In this document: in pieces, positions 34,366 to 43,235 of the stretch
Position numbering within the stretch: position 1 is the first letter of the stretch
Layout of the letters: each line of letters opens with the position of its first letter
Assembly (NCBI GenBank): GCA_039889035.1
Contig: JBDQQY010000047.1
Span: 1 to 64,000, forward strand
DNA length: 64,000 nt
Reading direction: 5' to 3'
DNA from: Plantactinospora sp039889035
GTDB taxonomy: Bacteria > Actinomycetota > Actinomycetes > Mycobacteriales > Micromonosporaceae
Made by a program: the position numbers and the translations under genes
The notes under the pieces: model-generated
Seen by the model: only the letters and a program-made list of their open reading frames with translations
Told to the model about the DNA's origin: nothing
Databases searched by the model: none

Positions 34366-36642
34366 TCAGCCGAAGAGTTCGCCGAGCAACTCGGGGTCGA
34401 TGGGGATGGGGGCGGGGCGGTAGGCGGGTGGCTGCGTGCCGATCAGCTCGCGTACGAGGAAGTCCCAACCCCGTTTGCGGACGTAGTGCAGGCAGTCGAT
34501 GAACGTGTGCTCGGCTCCGGGCACGATGAGCAGCTCGAAGTCCTTGTCGGCGGCGATGAGCCGGTCGGCCAGCCGCAGTGTGTGGTCGGGGTGGACCTGG
34601 TCGTCCAATTCGCCGTGGATGAGCAGCAGTCTGCCGACCAGCCGGTCCGCGATGTCCACGTTGGAGGTACGGGTCCAGGCCTGGGGATTGTCGGTGCCGT
34701 CGTAGACCTCCACGAAACCGGGGTTGAAGTAGCGGGCGTCGTGCGAGCCGGAGAGGGCGACGCCGGCCTGGTAGACCTCGGGGAAGTCGAGCATCGCCCG
34801 TACGGCGGCGAATCCGCCGCCGGAGTGGCCGAACGCGCCCACCCGGTCCAGGTCCATCCAGGGCCGGGTCTGGGCGAGCTGCCGCAGTGCGGCGACATGG
34901 TCGGCCAGGGATCCCGCGTCGGCCAGGTGGCCGTAGGAGGCGTCGTGGAAGGCCTTGCTCCGCCCGGGGGTACCCCGCCCGTCCACCGCGACGACCACGA
35001 AGCCCAGTGCCGCGATGGGCTCCGCGTCGAGACCGAGCCCGCCGGGGTCGAAGCACGGGGCGACCCGGTTGACCTGCGGGCCGGGGTAGATGCTGTCCAC
35101 CACGGGGTAGCGCTGGGCGGGGTCGAACCCCCTTGGCCGGTACAGCACGCCGTAGATGTCCGTCACCCCGTCGGCCGCCTTGACGCGGAACCGTTCCGGC
35201 GGCGTCCAGCCGGTGGCGGCGAGTTTGCTGATGTCGGCGCGTTCCAGTTCGACCAGCACCCGCCCGGCCCAGTCACGGACCGTCGTGATGGGCGGCGCGT
35301 CGACAGCGGATGCGGAGTCGACGAAGTACTCCGTGCCGTCCGGCACCGTGACGACGTGGTCCAGGTCGTCGTCGGTGACCTGGGCGAAGCCGGTGCCGTC
35401 CAGGCCGACCCGGCACACCGTGCGCCGGTACGGATCCTCTTCGACCAGCCCGGAGGCGGTGAAGTACACCACCCGCTCGGCCTCGTCGACGTGCAGGATC
35501 TGCCGCACCGCCCACTGCCCGGCGGTGACCTGCCCGAGCAGTGCGCCGGTGCGCAGGTCGTACCGGTACAGGTGGCCCCAGCCGTTCCGCTGCGAGTACC
35601 AGAGCACCTCGCCGGCCAGCACCCGTACGATCGGCGGCTCGTACATGAACTGGTTGGGCTCCACGCGGGTGGCCCCGGTCTCGCTGAGCACGGTGGTGAC
35701 GTCGCCGGTGGCCGGGTCGAGGCGGTGCAGGGTGAGGGTACGCCGGTCGCGGGGCTGGCTGAGGTAGTACACCGCCGAGCCGTCCGGGGCCCACCACGCC
35801 CACCTGCTCATGATCGGCGACAGCACCGACGTGATCAGCGGCACCGTCTGCGCGCGGACCACCGCGCCCGACGCGACGTCCAGCACGACCAGCTCGGCCT
35901 GCGGCAACGCCTCGTCCCCGGGGTAGGCGTACCGCTGGGTGTGCAGCACGGGGGCGCTGCCGTCGGCGGGTCTGGCCTCCACGAGGTGGGTCTGCCGGAC
36001 AGCGCGCTCGTCGGTCCGATGGGTGAGCACGCGCGTCGAGTCGGGCGACCAGGCCACCGCCGGCGGCAGGTACGGCAGGCCGAACTTGCGCAGCAGGGCG
36101 CCATTGCTCGTGCACTCCGGGCTGGTCCCGTACTGGTAGGCGGGCTCGCCGTCGGTGGTCAGCGCCCATTCGCGGCCGTCGGACAGCGAGCGCGCCCACA
36201 GGTCGTGCCCCCGCCGAGACACCGCGACGTTCTTGTCCGGTGACGGCACCTCCAGCGGGTTGCCCGGGGGAGTGAACTCGGCCCGCTCGCAGGCGTAGCT
36301 GTCCAGGCGGCAGCGCCAGTGCTCACCGAACGCGTCGAACTCCACAGCGTTCCCGCCCAACTCGATAGCCATGAACGGCAACGCCTCAGGGTCGACCTGC
36401 TGCCCGGAGGCAGCGGCCAGCGCGGCGGCGAGCCGGGCGTGCTCGAAGGCCGGCTCGCGGATGCCCGCCGCCGGGTCGACGAGTACGAACCGGCGGCCGG
36501 CACCATTGCGCACCCCGTACCAGAAGCGGGCTCCTCCATCGATCCACTGTGGCCTGACCTTGTCCCCGACGACGAACTCGCCGGGGCGGGCGGGGCGGCG
36601 GAGGAACTGCTCCGCGGCCTGATAGCCCTGAATGGTGCTCAT
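34366..36642 (-). CDS. S9-family prolyl oligopeptidase / dipeptidyl peptidase
   Basis: The 758-residue product has an N-terminal DPP IV-type propeller (about 60-480; QYGTSPECTSNGALLRKFGLPYLPPAVAWSPD) and a C-terminal alpha/beta hydrolase. The catalytic triad is visible: Ser607 in FGHSGGGFAAV, Asp680/681 in HGELDDQV and His712 in GAEHTF. DPP IV-like enzymes remove dipeptides from N-termini. There is no signal peptide, so it is likely cytoplasmic. The ATG at 36642 has AAAGGA upstream; a further in-frame start at 36702 adds 20 unrelated residues. It stands alone, between the VCBS relic and the DUF4097 gene. Confidence 0.88.
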   Translation of the reverse strand: MSTIQGYQAAEQFLRRPARPGEFVVGDKVRPQWIDGGARFWYGVRNGAGRRFVLVDPAAGIREPAFEHARLAAALAAASGQQVDPEALPFMAIELGGNAVEFDAFGEHWRCRLDSYACERAEFTPPGNPLEVPSPDKNVAVSRRGHDLWARSLSDGREWALTTDGEPAYQYGTSPECTSNGALLRKFGLPYLPPAVAWSPDSTRVLTHRTDERAVRQTHLVEARPADGSAPVLHTQRYAYPGDEALPQAELVVLDVASGAVVRAQTVPLITSVLSPIMSRWAWWAPDGSAVYYLSQPRDRRTLTLHRLDPATGDVTTVLSETGATRVEPNQFMYEPPIVRVLAGEVLWYSQRNGWGHLYRYDLRTGALLGQVTAGQWAVRQILHVDEAERVVYFTASGLVEEDPYRRTVCRVGLDGTGFAQVTDDDLDHVVTVPDGTEYFVDSASAVDAPPITTVRDWAGRVLVELERADISKLAATGWTPPERFRVKAADGVTDIYGVLYRPRGFDPAQRYPVVDSIYPGPQVNRVAPCFDPGGLGLDAEPIAALGFVVVAVDGRGTPGRSKAFHDASYGHLADAGSLADHVAALRQLAQTRPWMDLDRVGAFGHSGGGFAAVRAMLDFPEVYQAGVALSGSHDARYFNPGFVEVYDGTDNPQAWTRTSNVDIADRLVGRLLLIHGELDDQVHPDHTLRLADRLIAADKDFELLIVPGAEHTFIDCLHYVRKRGWDFLVRELIGTQPPAYRPAPIPIDPELLGELFG

Positions 36643-36715
36643 AGGTGGTGTCCTTTCTCGGCGCCGGTTTCGGGCTTGGCAGTGCCACGACGGCGCCGTC
36701 ACGGCAGGGAGATCC

Positions 36716-37381
36716 TCAGAGGCTGCGGGCGACGATGTCGCCCTGGGCGGTGGTTGCGTGGATGTTCAGCTCGGCGACGCCCTCGGTGTTCTTGAGCGCG
36801 TTGTGGATCCGGCCGTGGGTGGTGCCGGCGTCCAGGGCGGCGGAAACTCCGTGGGCGGCGCCGACCGACACGTCGCCGAGCTGGGTACGCAGCACGACCG
36901 TGCCGCGGACGGCCTCGGCGATCCGGATGTCGCCCTTCGCGGTGCTGATCTCCGCCGGGCCGTTGAGGCGGCCGACCGAGACGTCACCGGCGAGGGCGGT
37001 GAGGCGGACGCTCGCGGCCTCGTCGAGCTTGATCGCGCCGTGCGCGCCGTCGAAGGCGACGTCGCCGAACCGTCCGACGGCCCGGAATTCGGCGCTGGCC
37101 GCCTTCACCTCGATCTGGGAACCGGCGGGAAGCTGGACCGTCACCTCGATGGATCCGGAGCTTCCGAGGATCTGGTTCTTCGCCGACGCCACGATCCGCA
37201 GGACGCCGTCGCCATATTCGACCTTGGTCTGCTCCGCCACCTTCACGTCGCGGCCCTTCGAGGCGTCCGCGGGCAGGACCTCGACCGTGGTGTCGGCGCG
37301 GTCGGCGGCGATGAACTGGACGCGCCCCGCAGGGATGTCGAGGACGGCCGAGATCGGGGTGGGGGTGTCGAACTTCTGCAT
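36716..37381 (-). CDS. DUF4097 beta-repeat protein
   Basis: The 221-residue product is almost all short beta strands in a repeating pattern (GDVSVGRLNGPAEISTAKGDIRIAEAV, QLGDVSVGAAHG), as in DUF4097 proteins with a right-handed beta-solenoid. There is no signal peptide or membrane segment. A strong GGAGGAG site precedes the ATG. It is divergent from the GbsR/MarR-type regulator, with CGTTGC boxes in between, and this regulator/DUF4097 pair recurs in actinomycetes. The function is unknown; a link with envelope stress has been suggested for related proteins. Confidence 0.8.
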   Translation of the reverse strand: MQKFDTPTPISAVLDIPAGRVQFIAADRADTTVEVLPADASKGRDVKVAEQTKVEYGDGVLRIVASAKNQILGSSGSIEVTVQLPAGSQIEVKAASAEFRAVGRFGDVAFDGAHGAIKLDEAASVRLTALAGDVSVGRLNGPAEISTAKGDIRIAEAVRGTVVLRTQLGDVSVGAAHGVSAALDAGTTHGRIHNALKNTEGVAELNIHATTAQGDIVARSL

Positions 37382-37426
37382 CGTGCTCTCCTCCTGCGCA
37401 TGCTGTTTCTGACAGCGGAAACGCTA

Positions 37427-37552
37427 CGTTGCGTTCATGGATCAGGCAAGCAGACCGTTGCGATGCATGGCTATCACCGCAGGTAAAAGCACGATAATCG
37501 TTGCAACGACCCTGTTTTCAATGCAACGTCGACCTGCTCGACCGTTGCATTG
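37427..37552. promoter_or_regulatory. Cluster of CGTTGC boxes between regulator and DUF4097 gene
   Basis: Five copies of CGTTGC or its complement lie here. They include the perfect palindrome CGTTGCAACG (37499-37508) and the 10-bp inverted pair CAATGCAACG (37519-37528) / CGTTGCATTG (37543-37552), with two further CGTTGCG copies nearer the DUF4097 start. They are strong candidates for the binding sites of the divergent MarR-type regulator. Confidence 0.65.
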
Positions 37553-37608
37553 GACTGGGAGTGAACGCTATGCTGGCGGCAGTCAGGAGCGCGTGAGGGG
37601 AGATCGCG

Positions 37609-38364
37609 ATGCCGGGAGGCCGGCTCACCCAGCAAGAACGCCAGCAGATCGCGCTGGGGCTGGCCGACGGGCTCGCCTACGCGGAGATCGCCAGACGTCT
37701 CGACCGCCCCACCTCGACGGTCACCCGTGAGGTGATGCGGAACGGCGGCCCCACCGCCTACCGTGCCGACCTGGCTCACCGCGCCACCGAACGCCGCGCC
37801 CACCGGCGCCGGCAGGCCGCTCCCCGAGGACCGCAGGCGCCGCCACAGGCCCACGGACGCGACGCCGAGGCCGTCCGCGAGTACGAGGAGATGTTCACCA
37901 CCCTCCTCATGCAATCCGGCCTGCCGAAGATGATGTCCCGGGTCCTGACCTGCCTCTACACCACCGACGCGGGCACCCTCACCGCGTCCGAACTCGCCCA
38001 GCATCTCCAGGTCAGCCCGGCGTCCATCTCCAAAGCCATCACGTTCCTCGACAGCCAGGGCCTCATCCGCCGGGAACGCGACGAACGCCGCCGCGAGCGC
38101 TACGTCGTCGACGTCGACCTCTTCTACCAGTCGATGATCGCCACCGCGCGGTCCAACGCCCAGCTCGCCGAGACCGCACGGCAGGGCGTCAACATCCTCG
38201 GCTCGGGCACCCCGGCTGCCACCCGCCTTGAGAACATCGCCCGCTTCGTCGACTTCGTCGGCGAGAGCATCACCCGCGCCGCAGAGCAGGCCCGCGAGAT
38301 CCTCTACGCGAAAACCGAGCCGACCCCCGGCGGCACTGCCCCACCAAATCCAGGTCGCGGATAG
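37609..38364 (+). CDS. GbsR/MarR-type regulator with extra IS30-type HTH
   Basis: The 251-residue product starts with an HTH_38-like domain (LTQQERQQIALGLADGLAYAEIARRLDRPTSTVTREV), of the kind found at the N-terminus of IS30 transposases. After a basic linker comes a MarR/GbsR winged helix (about 85-165: TASELAQHLQVSPASISKAITFLDSQGLIRRERDERRRERY) and a C-terminal helical part. Having two DNA-binding domains is typical for this actinomycete subgroup. The ATG is preceded by GGGGAGATC. It probably represses itself and the DUF4097 gene through the CGTTGC boxes. Confidence 0.85.
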   Translation: MPGGRLTQQERQQIALGLADGLAYAEIARRLDRPTSTVTREVMRNGGPTAYRADLAHRATERRAHRRRQAAPRGPQAPPQAHGRDAEAVREYEEMFTTLLMQSGLPKMMSRVLTCLYTTDAGTLTASELAQHLQVSPASISKAITFLDSQGLIRRERDERRRERYVVDVDLFYQSMIATARSNAQLAETARQGVNILGSGTPAATRLENIARFVDFVGESITRAAEQAREILYAKTEPTPGGTAPPNPGRG

Positions 38365-38439
38365 ACAGTCGGCTGCGGCTGGGTCAGCAAGGGCGGCGGC
38401 GACCTCGGGATTGTGCTGTGCCTCGCCGCTCAGGTCCTG

Positions 38440-39081
38440 CTACAGCGGTCCCTGTGCTGGCCCCGGCCCAGCAGGTCGGTGGCCGAACGCGCGGAGGGTG
38501 ATCTCCACGAGCGCGTCCGCGTACTCCGGGGTGAGTGGCCCGGAGCGGAGCAGCCAGCGCTGGTAGAGGGGGGCGTACAGCACCTCGAGCAGCAGGTCGA
38601 GGTCGGCGTCCGCGGCAAGCTGGCCCGCCCGCTGGGCGTTGCGGAGCCGTTCCTTCTTGGCTTCGTCGACGGGGCCGGCCACCTTCTCGTGATACTGGGC
38701 GGCGAGGGTGGAATCGCCGAGGATCTCCATGTTGAGCGCCCTGACGGGTGCTTCGAACACCGGGTCGGCGAACTCGGCGACGGTCGCCCGCATGACGGTC
38801 TTGAGGTCGGCCTCGAGGTCGCCGGTGTCGGGCAGCCGTATGCCCTCGCTGCCCTCGCTGAGCGCCAGGAACGAGTCGAAGATCACCGCGCCCTTGGACG
38901 GCCACCAGCGGTAGATGGTCTGCTTTCCGACTCCCGCACGGGCGGCAATGGCCTCGATCGTCACCTTGGGGTAACCGAGCTCGGAGACCAGATCGCGCGC
39001 GGCGTCGAGGACGGCCCGCCGGGATCGTTCGCTGCGCCGGGCGGGGTTGGGTTTTCTGGTGCTGGGCACGTCTTGGAGCAT
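38440..39081 (-). CDS. TetR-family repressor
   Basis: The 213-residue product has a TetR HTH near its N-terminus (RRAVLDAARDLVSELGYPKVTIEAIAARAGVGKQTIYRWWPSKGAVI) and a ligand-binding domain of the TetR_C type (LRNAQRAGQLAADADLDLLLEVLYAPLYQRWLL). It is divergent from the SDR gene, with two matching operators in the gap, so it very likely represses that gene and itself. Start: ATG 39081; a GTG at 39069 is possible. Confidence 0.88.
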   Translation of the reverse strand: MLQDVPSTRKPNPARRSERSRRAVLDAARDLVSELGYPKVTIEAIAARAGVGKQTIYRWWPSKGAVIFDSFLALSEGSEGIRLPDTGDLEADLKTVMRATVAEFADPVFEAPVRALNMEILGDSTLAAQYHEKVAGPVDEAKKERLRNAQRAGQLAADADLDLLLEVLYAPLYQRWLLRSGPLTPEYADALVEITLRAFGHRPAGPGPAQGPL

Positions 39082-39090
39082 ATCACTCGC

Positions 39091-39167
39091 GAGACGAGAC
39101 GGTCCGTCTTGACAGCAGGGCAACACGCCTGCAGACTCTGCATTCGCGAGGCGGACCGTCTCGTCTC
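39091..39167. promoter_or_regulatory. Two TetR operators in the divergent promoter
   Basis: GAGACGAGACGGTCCG (39091-39106) and its exact complement (39152-39167) form a 16-bp inverted repeat. Each arm contains a near-palindrome around GACGGTCCGTC. They flank the region where the two divergent promoters must lie, so one regulator can shut both. Confidence 0.75.
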
Positions 39168-39186
39168 ACCTAACCGAGGAGATCAG

Positions 39187-40008
39187 ATGACAACAGCCCG
39201 AGTTTGGTTCATCACCGGCGCGTCGAGGGGCTTGGGCAGGGCCTTTGCCGAGGCGGCGCTCGCTGCCGGAGACCGGGTCGTCGCCGCCGCGCGGGACCTC
39301 GGCCCGCTCGACGACCTGGCCGCCGCTCATCCGGACGGCCTCGTACGGCTCACGCTGGATGTCCGCGACCGCGCGGCCGTGCAGGAGGTGGTGGAGCGGG
39401 CGGCAGCGGCGTTCGGCCGGCTCGACATCGTGGTCAACAACGCCGGCGGGCTGCTGCTCGGCATGGTGGAGGAGGCCACCGAGGAGCAGATCCGCGCCCA
39501 GTTCGACGTCAACTTCTTCGGCGCGGTCTGGGTGGCCCAGGCTGTCGTGCCGTACCTGCGGGCGCAACGGTCCGGCCACATCCTGCAGGTCACCTCGATG
39601 GGATCCGGCGGCGGGTTCGCGTCCGTCGGGTTCTACGCGGCGAGCAAGGCCGCGCTCGACTCGGTGAGCCAGGCGCTGGCGATGGAGGTGGCGCCGTTCG
39701 GGATCAAGGTGACGATCGTGCAGCCGGGCGGGTACGGCACGGACCTGTTCACCCGGGGCACCACGATGACGGAGCCGCGTCCGGAGTACGAGTCGCTGCG
39801 CGCCATGCTGGCCGAGATGTGGGGCGAGGACGCCGGTCCGGACCCGAGCACCGCAGCGCCGGTGATCATGGAGTTGGTCGGCCTGGCGGAGCCGCCGCTG
39901 CGGCTGATCGTCGGCGGCGCCTCCTACGACATGGTCCAGCAGATGGATCAGGCCCGCGCGGAGGAGTACCGGGCCTGGGAGCACCTCAGCCGGCAGGCTC
40001 CGGGCTGA
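39187..40008 (+). CDS. Short-chain dehydrogenase/reductase
   Basis: The 273-residue product has the classical SDR features: TGASRGLG at residues 10-17 for NAD(P) binding, NNAGG at about 82-86, Ser in VTSMGSGGG, and the YAASK active-site pair. The C-terminal part (PGGYGTDLFTRGTT, SYDMVQQMDQARAEEYRAWEHLS) fits SDRs of the oxidoreductase type often paired with TetR repressors. The ATG at 39187 has a good GAGGAG site. A longer open frame upstream is antisense to the repressor. The substrate is unknown; induction by a small molecule seen by the TetR protein is inferred. Confidence 0.88.
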   Translation: MTTARVWFITGASRGLGRAFAEAALAAGDRVVAAARDLGPLDDLAAAHPDGLVRLTLDVRDRAAVQEVVERAAAAFGRLDIVVNNAGGLLLGMVEEATEEQIRAQFDVNFFGAVWVAQAVVPYLRAQRSGHILQVTSMGSGGGFASVGFYAASKAALDSVSQALAMEVAPFGIKVTIVQPGGYGTDLFTRGTTMTEPRPEYESLRAMLAEMWGEDAGPDPSTAAPVIMELVGLAEPPLRLIVGGASYDMVQQMDQARAEEYRAWEHLSRQAPG

Positions 40009-40093
40009 GGTCGGCCTCCGTGCGTACCGCTGCACAACTGGAACTGACCGAGATCACCACGCGGCAACCGCGTCGTCCTGGACCGCGTGTTGC

Positions 40094-41239
40094 TCAGTCT
40101 CGAACGAGTCGTTCGCCGAGAGCCAGCAGCAGAGCGACGACGCTGAGCAGGGCGCCGATCAGCACCGTGCTGCGTACGCCGTGGCTCGGCAGCGCGAGGC
40201 TGCTGACCAGGGCGCCAGCGGTGATGCCGACGTTGACGGCGGCGGAGACCGTCGCGGCGGCGAGGTCGGATCGCCCGGGCGCCACCTGCAGCACCAGACC
40301 ACCGAGCGCCGCGGTGAACGCGGCGAACGCCAGTCCGGCCAGAGCGAGCAGGACGACGGCCGCTGCCGGCCGGTGGCCGAGCGGGTACAGCCCGAGCAGT
40401 GCCACCGCCTGCAGTGCGACGGTCGCGACCAGGGTGAGCCACGGGCTGCGGTCCACCACCGCTCCGACGGCGAGGATCCCGAGCACGCTGGCGACGCCGC
40501 GCGCCAGCAGGATGGCCCCGACCGACGCGGCGGGAAACCGGCTGACCTCGGTGACGAAGAGGGCCACATAGGTGTAGGCGGCGATGGCACCGGCGGTTGC
40601 CAGGATGGCCACGGCGACCAGCAGCCAGAAGCGGCGGACGTCGGGTGTCGCGCCTCGGGCGGCATGTCCCTGGTCGGGCCGCGTCGAGGGCAGCAGCGAG
40701 GCCACTGCGGCGAACACGATCGCGCCGAGCCCGGCCACCGCCAGGTACGACACCCGCCAGCCGGCGCGTTCGCCCAGCCAGGTGCCCGCGGGCACACCGA
40801 GGACCAGAGCGACGTTGCCGCCGGCGAACACGATCGCGACCACCCGCCCGCGTAGCCCGGGGCGGAACAGCTCGGCCGCGGCCGGCACCACCACCGCCCA
40901 GAACAGCGCGTGGGTGACCGCGGTCGCCATCCTGGCCGCCAGGACCAGCGCGAAGGTGCCCGCGAAGACCGTGATCGCGGTGCTGACCACGAAGCCGGCC
41001 AGCAGCGCCGACAGCAGTCGTCGGCGAGGGACTCTGCGGACCAGCGCCGTCAGCGGGACCGAGGCGACGAGGACCACCGCGCCGTACGCGGTGACGAGCA
41101 TGCCCACTTGGGACGGTGAGACGGCCAGGTCGGCGGCCATCGGGAGCAGCAGCCCGATCGGCAGCGCCTCGGCGGTGGTGTAGAGGAACGTTCCGCCGGA
41201 CAAGCCGACCAGCGCTCCCACGGCCCGCCTGTGCCCCAT
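40094..41239 (-). CDS. MFS transporter (DHA1 drug/sugar efflux type)
   Basis: The 381-residue product has 12 predicted membrane segments and the MFS patterns: motif around ALVRRVPRRRLL after helix 2 and VFAGGNVALVLGVPAGTWLGERAGWR around helix 5. This matches AraJ/NepI/CmlR-type efflux proteins. The ATG has GGGAGGG upstream. It is divergent from the CGNR regulator, separated by 92 bases, so that protein may control it. The substrate is unknown. Confidence 0.85.
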   Translation of the reverse strand: MGHRRAVGALVGLSGGTFLYTTAEALPIGLLLPMAADLAVSPSQVGMLVTAYGAVVLVASVPLTALVRRVPRRRLLSALLAGFVVSTAITVFAGTFALVLAARMATAVTHALFWAVVVPAAAELFRPGLRGRVVAIVFAGGNVALVLGVPAGTWLGERAGWRVSYLAVAGLGAIVFAAVASLLPSTRPDQGHAARGATPDVRRFWLLVAVAILATAGAIAAYTYVALFVTEVSRFPAASVGAILLARGVASVLGILAVGAVVDRSPWLTLVATVALQAVALLGLYPLGHRPAAAVVLLALAGLAFAAFTAALGGLVLQVAPGRSDLAAATVSAAVNVGITAGALVSSLALPSHGVRSTVLIGALLSVVALLLALGERLVRD

Positions 41240-41331
41240 CCGGCCCTCCCTCTGTTACCGGCTAAACCAACTATGACGGCAACACGCTATCGGGCGTGCT
41301 CGATGCAACGCAACTGGTAAAATTTGTTTCG

Positions 41332-41952
41332 ATGGAAACAGTCGAGGACGTCACGCGGATGCGCCTGGTGGGCGGCAACCTCGCCCTGGACTTCATCAAC
41401 ACCCGCACCGGTCCACCCGTCGGGCCTCCGGACGACGACGTGCTCACGGGCTACCCGGAGTTGGTCGCCTGGGGCGTGTACGCGGGCGCCCTCACCGAGA
41501 CCGAGGCGGCCGCGTTGCGCCGGCTGTCCCGCGCGGACCCGGGCGGCGCCCACACCGCCTTCGCTCGAGCGCTGCGCACCCGCGACTACCTCGACGAGGT
41601 GTTCCGGCCGCTGGCCGCCGGCCAGGATCCGAGCGCGGCTGTGCTGGCCCGGCTGCGGGACGACGAGGCGGACGCGCTCGGCCACGCACAACTCGAACCC
41701 GGAAGCACGTTCGGATGGGCCTGGCGCGACGACAACACCCTTGTCCGGCCGCTACGGCCGGTGGTGCACGCGGCGGTCCAGCTTCTCACCACGGGCGCGC
41801 TGGACCGGGTCAAGGGATGCGGCGGCTGTCGCTTCGTCTTCAACGACGAGAGCAAGAACCGCAGTCGCCGCTGGTGCAGCATGGACGACTGCGGAACCGC
41901 CGAGAAGATCCGCCGCTACGTTGCCGCGCGACGCACGCGTGCGACACGGTGA
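41332..41952 (+). CDS. CGNR zinc-finger regulator (ABATE domain)
   Basis: The 206-residue product has an N-terminal ABATE-like domain (VGGNLALDFINTR) and a C-terminal CGNR zinc finger: CGGCRFVFNDESKNRSRRWCSMDDCG (shown here only in part: CGGCRFVF and RRWCSMDDCG), with four cysteines. CGNR proteins are stress-related regulators. The ATG at 41332 has no clear ribosome site; an in-frame TTG/GTG start at 41296 is possible, or the mRNA is leaderless. It is divergent from the MFS gene. Confidence 0.82.
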   Translation: METVEDVTRMRLVGGNLALDFINTRTGPPVGPPDDDVLTGYPELVAWGVYAGALTETEAAALRRLSRADPGGAHTAFARALRTRDYLDEVFRPLAAGQDPSAAVLARLRDDEADALGHAQLEPGSTFGWAWRDDNTLVRPLRPVVHAAVQLLTTGALDRVKGCGGCRFVFNDESKNRSRRWCSMDDCGTAEKIRRYVAARRTRATR

Positions 41953-42122
41953 GCGGGCGAGCCCCGATCACCGGCGAAACCTGGCCGCCCGCATCCTCGG
42001 CGACCCCGGCGCACCGGTCAGCAGCCTGTCTCCCGGCTGCTCGACGGCCGGCTGGCATCAGGTCGCGGCGGGCGAAGATCCCAGCTCCGCCCGCCGCGAC
42101 CCGCGCGGTCGAGCCGGCCCGG

Positions 42123-43040
42123 TCAGCCGGTCGGCGCCCCATCCGGTACGGGCACAGCCGCCGGTACGAATACCACCCGGGAGCGCAACTGCCGGAACCC
42201 GGTCCGCTCCAGCTCGGCCAGTACGCGTACCCGATGGGCGTCCACGTCGGCGAGCACCTCGCGGGCGCCGCCCTCGGCCAGCACCCGAACCGCCTCGGCC
42301 AGCAGTTCACCCCGGACAGCCTCGTCGAACAGGCCGAGGTAGGCGATGAGTGGATAGCAGACGTCCCCGGCCGTTCCGACCAGCCCGACCGGCTGCCCGG
42401 CGTCGAACGCGATCCGCCAGTTGCCCACCGGACGGTCCAGCCAGGCCAGCGGATCGGTGGCCAGGTCGACGCCGGCGACCGCCCGAGCGACCTCCTTGCC
42501 GGTCAGCACGTCCGGCTCGGCGATCCGGGCGACCAGGGCGTCGATCTCCGCCGCGTCGGTGGCCGGCCGGAAGGTGTACCGGCCGGAGGGTGTCGGTAAC
42601 GGCGTACCCGTCCACGAGCAGCGCAGCCGCTCGCCCCGCTCGACCAGCCCGGCGAGCCGGGCCGCCGCCATCGGCGCCTCGGCCACGGCGAGCACCTCCG
42701 GCCGGCGCCGCCAGTGTGCCGGCAGGGCGGCGTAGTAGATCCGTGGACCGCCGAGCGCCCGGTGGGCGGCGCGCAGCAGTACGGCACCCAGCTCCGGCTC
42801 GGCGTCCAGGTCGAACCGCTCCAGCCACGGGGCACCGACGGCGCCGGGCGGGAGTGCCCAGGCCGCCCGGCCGACCACCCGGCCGGCCCGGAGGGCGACC
42901 CAGGTGCGCTCGGGGCGGTAGCCGCCGCCGGCCAGCCCTTCGGTGTAGCCGACCTGACGCAGTTGCGGGAGCGGATCGGGCATGGAGTCGAACAGACTTT
43001 CCTCGCCCGCGACGAGCGGGCGTACGACCAGATCGGTCAT
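42123..43040 (-). CDS. GNAT-family acetyltransferase
   Basis: The 305-residue product is twice the size of a single GNAT domain and probably holds two such folds. The first (1-145) has WVALRAGRVVGRAAW; the second has NWRIAFDAGQPVGLVG and AYLGLFDEAVRGELLAEAVRVLAEGGAREVLADVDAHRVRVLAELERTGF, the usual acetyl-CoA-binding region and terminal strands. A strong GGAGGATC site precedes the ATG at 43040. A 16-codon frame with its own excellent ribosome site ends 31 bases upstream, and may be a leader peptide. The substrate is unknown. Confidence 0.8.
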   Translation of the reverse strand: MTDLVVRPLVAGEESLFDSMPDPLPQLRQVGYTEGLAGGGYRPERTWVALRAGRVVGRAAWALPPGAVGAPWLERFDLDAEPELGAVLLRAAHRALGGPRIYYAALPAHWRRRPEVLAVAEAPMAAARLAGLVERGERLRCSWTGTPLPTPSGRYTFRPATDAAEIDALVARIAEPDVLTGKEVARAVAGVDLATDPLAWLDRPVGNWRIAFDAGQPVGLVGTAGDVCYPLIAYLGLFDEAVRGELLAEAVRVLAEGGAREVLADVDAHRVRVLAELERTGFRQLRSRVVFVPAAVPVPDGAPTG

Positions 43041-43071
43041 GGCGTGATCCTCCGGAAGCGAGCGCCCCGGG

Positions 43072-43122
43072 TCAGATCCGCGCGGACGCCGGGGCGCGGA
43101 GGGGGCGCAGAACATCGGACAT
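43072..43122 (-). CDS. 16-residue leader-type open frame
   Basis: ATG 43122 lies eight bases after GGAAGGAGG, one of the best ribosome sites in the window. It encodes MSDVLRPLRAPASARI followed by a stop, 31 bases before the acetyltransferase start. It could be an attenuation leader or a real micropeptide. The arginines lie within four to five residues of each other, but no run of one codon is present. Confidence 0.45.
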   Translation of the reverse strand: MSDVLRPLRAPASARI

Positions 43123-43235
43123 TGTTCTGACCTCCTTCCGGCTCGTCGGCGTACCCGGAACGTACGTGGCGCAGCCGCCGACCGCAACGCGATTAGGTCC
43201 ACCGGTCCGGCGCACTCGGCACGTCCTCGAAACGA

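Noticed and set aside
33913..36243. 776-codon rightward open frame opposite the S9 peptidase
   Set aside because: The opposite strand has the full catalytic triad and a family-length protein, so this is a GC-driven shadow.
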